In this document: in pieces, positions 4,883-5,434 of the stretch
Layout: every line of letters begins with the position of its first letter
Position numbering within the stretch: position 1 is the stretch's first letter
Assembly: GCA_018609785.1 (NCBI GenBank)
Contig: JAHEOE010000040.1
Location: forward strand, 1-5,434
DNA length: 5,434 nt
Source: Minisyncoccota bacterium
GTDB taxonomy: Bacteria > Patescibacteriota > Minisyncoccia > SW-4-49-11
Direction: 5' to 3'
The notes under the pieces: generated by a model
What the model was told of the DNA's origin: nothing
The model's database searches: none
The model's input: only the letters and a program-made list of their open reading frames with translations
Made by a program: the position numbers and the translations under genes

Positions 4883-5434
4883 ATGGCACAGGTCGACCCT
4901 AATTATAATCCGCGCGCCACAACCGAGGCGAACAACGTCCGGTATCGGTATCAGCCCGGGAAAGGGGTGTCCGAGGAAGTTGTGCGGGCAATTTCGGCCC
5001 AAAAACAAGAGCCGGAGTGGATGTTACAGAAGCGTCTGAAGGCGTTAGAGTTTTTTAAGCGAACACCCATACCCACCTGGGGCCCGGATTTGAGCGGGTT
5101 GGATTTGGAAGAGATTACCTATTACACCTCGCCCGATGCGCAAGAATCCGATAGTTGGGAAGACGTGCCCGAAGAGATTCGGGAGACGTTTGACAAGCTC
5201 GGTATCCCGGAGGCGGAGAAGACCGCGTTAGGCGGGGTGGGAGCGCAGTACGACTCGGATGTGGTCTATCACAATATTAAAAAAGACCTTCAGGAAAAGG
5301 GCGTGATTTTTGAGAACATGGATGTGGCTTTGCAGGAATATCCGGATCTTGTGAAGAAGTACTTCATGACCAGTTGTATTCCTATTAGCGATCATAAATT
5401 CATCATGCTTCACGCCGCGATGTGGAGTGGCGGA
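4883..5434 (+). CDS. sufB: Fe-S cluster assembly scaffold SufB (5' part, cut by window edge)
   Basis: The first 184 codons are open to the right edge; full SufB proteins are about 460-495 residues. SufB forms the cytoplasmic SufBC2D complex on which iron-sulfur clusters are built with sulfur delivered by SufS and a SufU/SufE partner. Recognisable family segments are EEVVRAISAQKQEPEWMLQK (31-50), the RLKALEFF helix, W66 followed by LDLEEITYYTSP (73-84), EEIRETFDKLGIPEAE (97-112), then ALGGVGAQYDSDVVYH, KKDLQEKGVIFENMDVALQE (133-152) and HAAMWSGG (177-184), which enters the beta-helix core. The catalytic cysteine region and C-terminal helices lie outside the window. The short N-terminus, lacking the longer enterobacterial leader, is the type common in Gram-positive, archaeal and candidate-phylum SufB. 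Base composition is GC-richer than in the left half of the window. Confidence 0.93.
   Translation, partial: MAQVDPNYNPRATTEANNVRYRYQPGKGVSEEVVRAISAQKQEPEWMLQKRLKALEFFKRTPIPTWGPDLSGLDLEEITYYTSPDAQESDSWEDVPEEIRETFDKLGIPEAEKTALGGVGAQYDSDVVYHNIKKDLQEKGVIFENMDVALQEYPDLVKKYFMTSCIPISDHKFIMLHAAMWSGG

Noticed and set aside
4516..5008. Minus-strand frames opposite permease 2 and sufB
   Set aside because: They overlap two confidently identified genes and the sufB promoter, and their sequence looks like reverse-strand shadow rather than a protein.

Overview
The window carries five protein-coding genes and one complete insertion sequence. Reading left to right: a small IS1595-family element (103-855, transposase on +); an unrecognised minus-strand gene (start at 1274) whose 3' end is broken by that element; a 329-bp AT-rich divergent intergenic region with promoters facing both ways; a plus-strand MacB/LolD/FtsX-type ABC exporter operon (one ATPase and two different permeases, 1604-4846, genes overlapping by 4 and 8 nt); and, after only 36 bp, the first 184 codons of sufB, which runs off the right edge.

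The organism is bacterial and uses the standard bacterial stop codons. TGA ends the ATPase gene in a classic ATGA overlap, and no long frame contains an in-frame TGA. The ATPase gene and sufB have no Shine-Dalgarno sequence. Both are preceded by an almost identical extended -10 promoter placed so that transcription should begin at or next to the ATG, meaning leaderless mRNAs. Leaderless starts, a short SufB of the non-enterobacterial type, a MacB-like ABC cassette without its membrane-fusion partner and a compact IS1595 element would fit a candidate-phylum (CPR/Patescibacteria-like) genome or another lineage that relies on leaderless mRNAs. That placement is inference with low confidence. The unrecognised minus-strand gene is AT-rich, with a textbook sigma-70 promoter and a strong GGAGGT ribosome-binding site, so it follows different expression rules from its neighbours and may have a different origin.

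The ATPase and two permeases should form one inner-membrane complex: a dimer of the ATPase driving a permease heterodimer with large extracytoplasmic domains. SufB belongs to the SufBCD scaffold for iron-sulfur cluster assembly, and the remaining suf genes presumably follow outside the window. The exporter and sufB share a promoter type and no convincing terminator separates them, so they may be co-expressed, but nothing in the sequence shows that they share a function.

I did not find a CRISPR array, tRNA, rRNA or clear new defence system. The most interesting observations are the twin leaderless promoters, a long dyad just upstream of the exporter promoter, and the insertion whose removal restores a plausible original C-terminus for the unrecognised gene.
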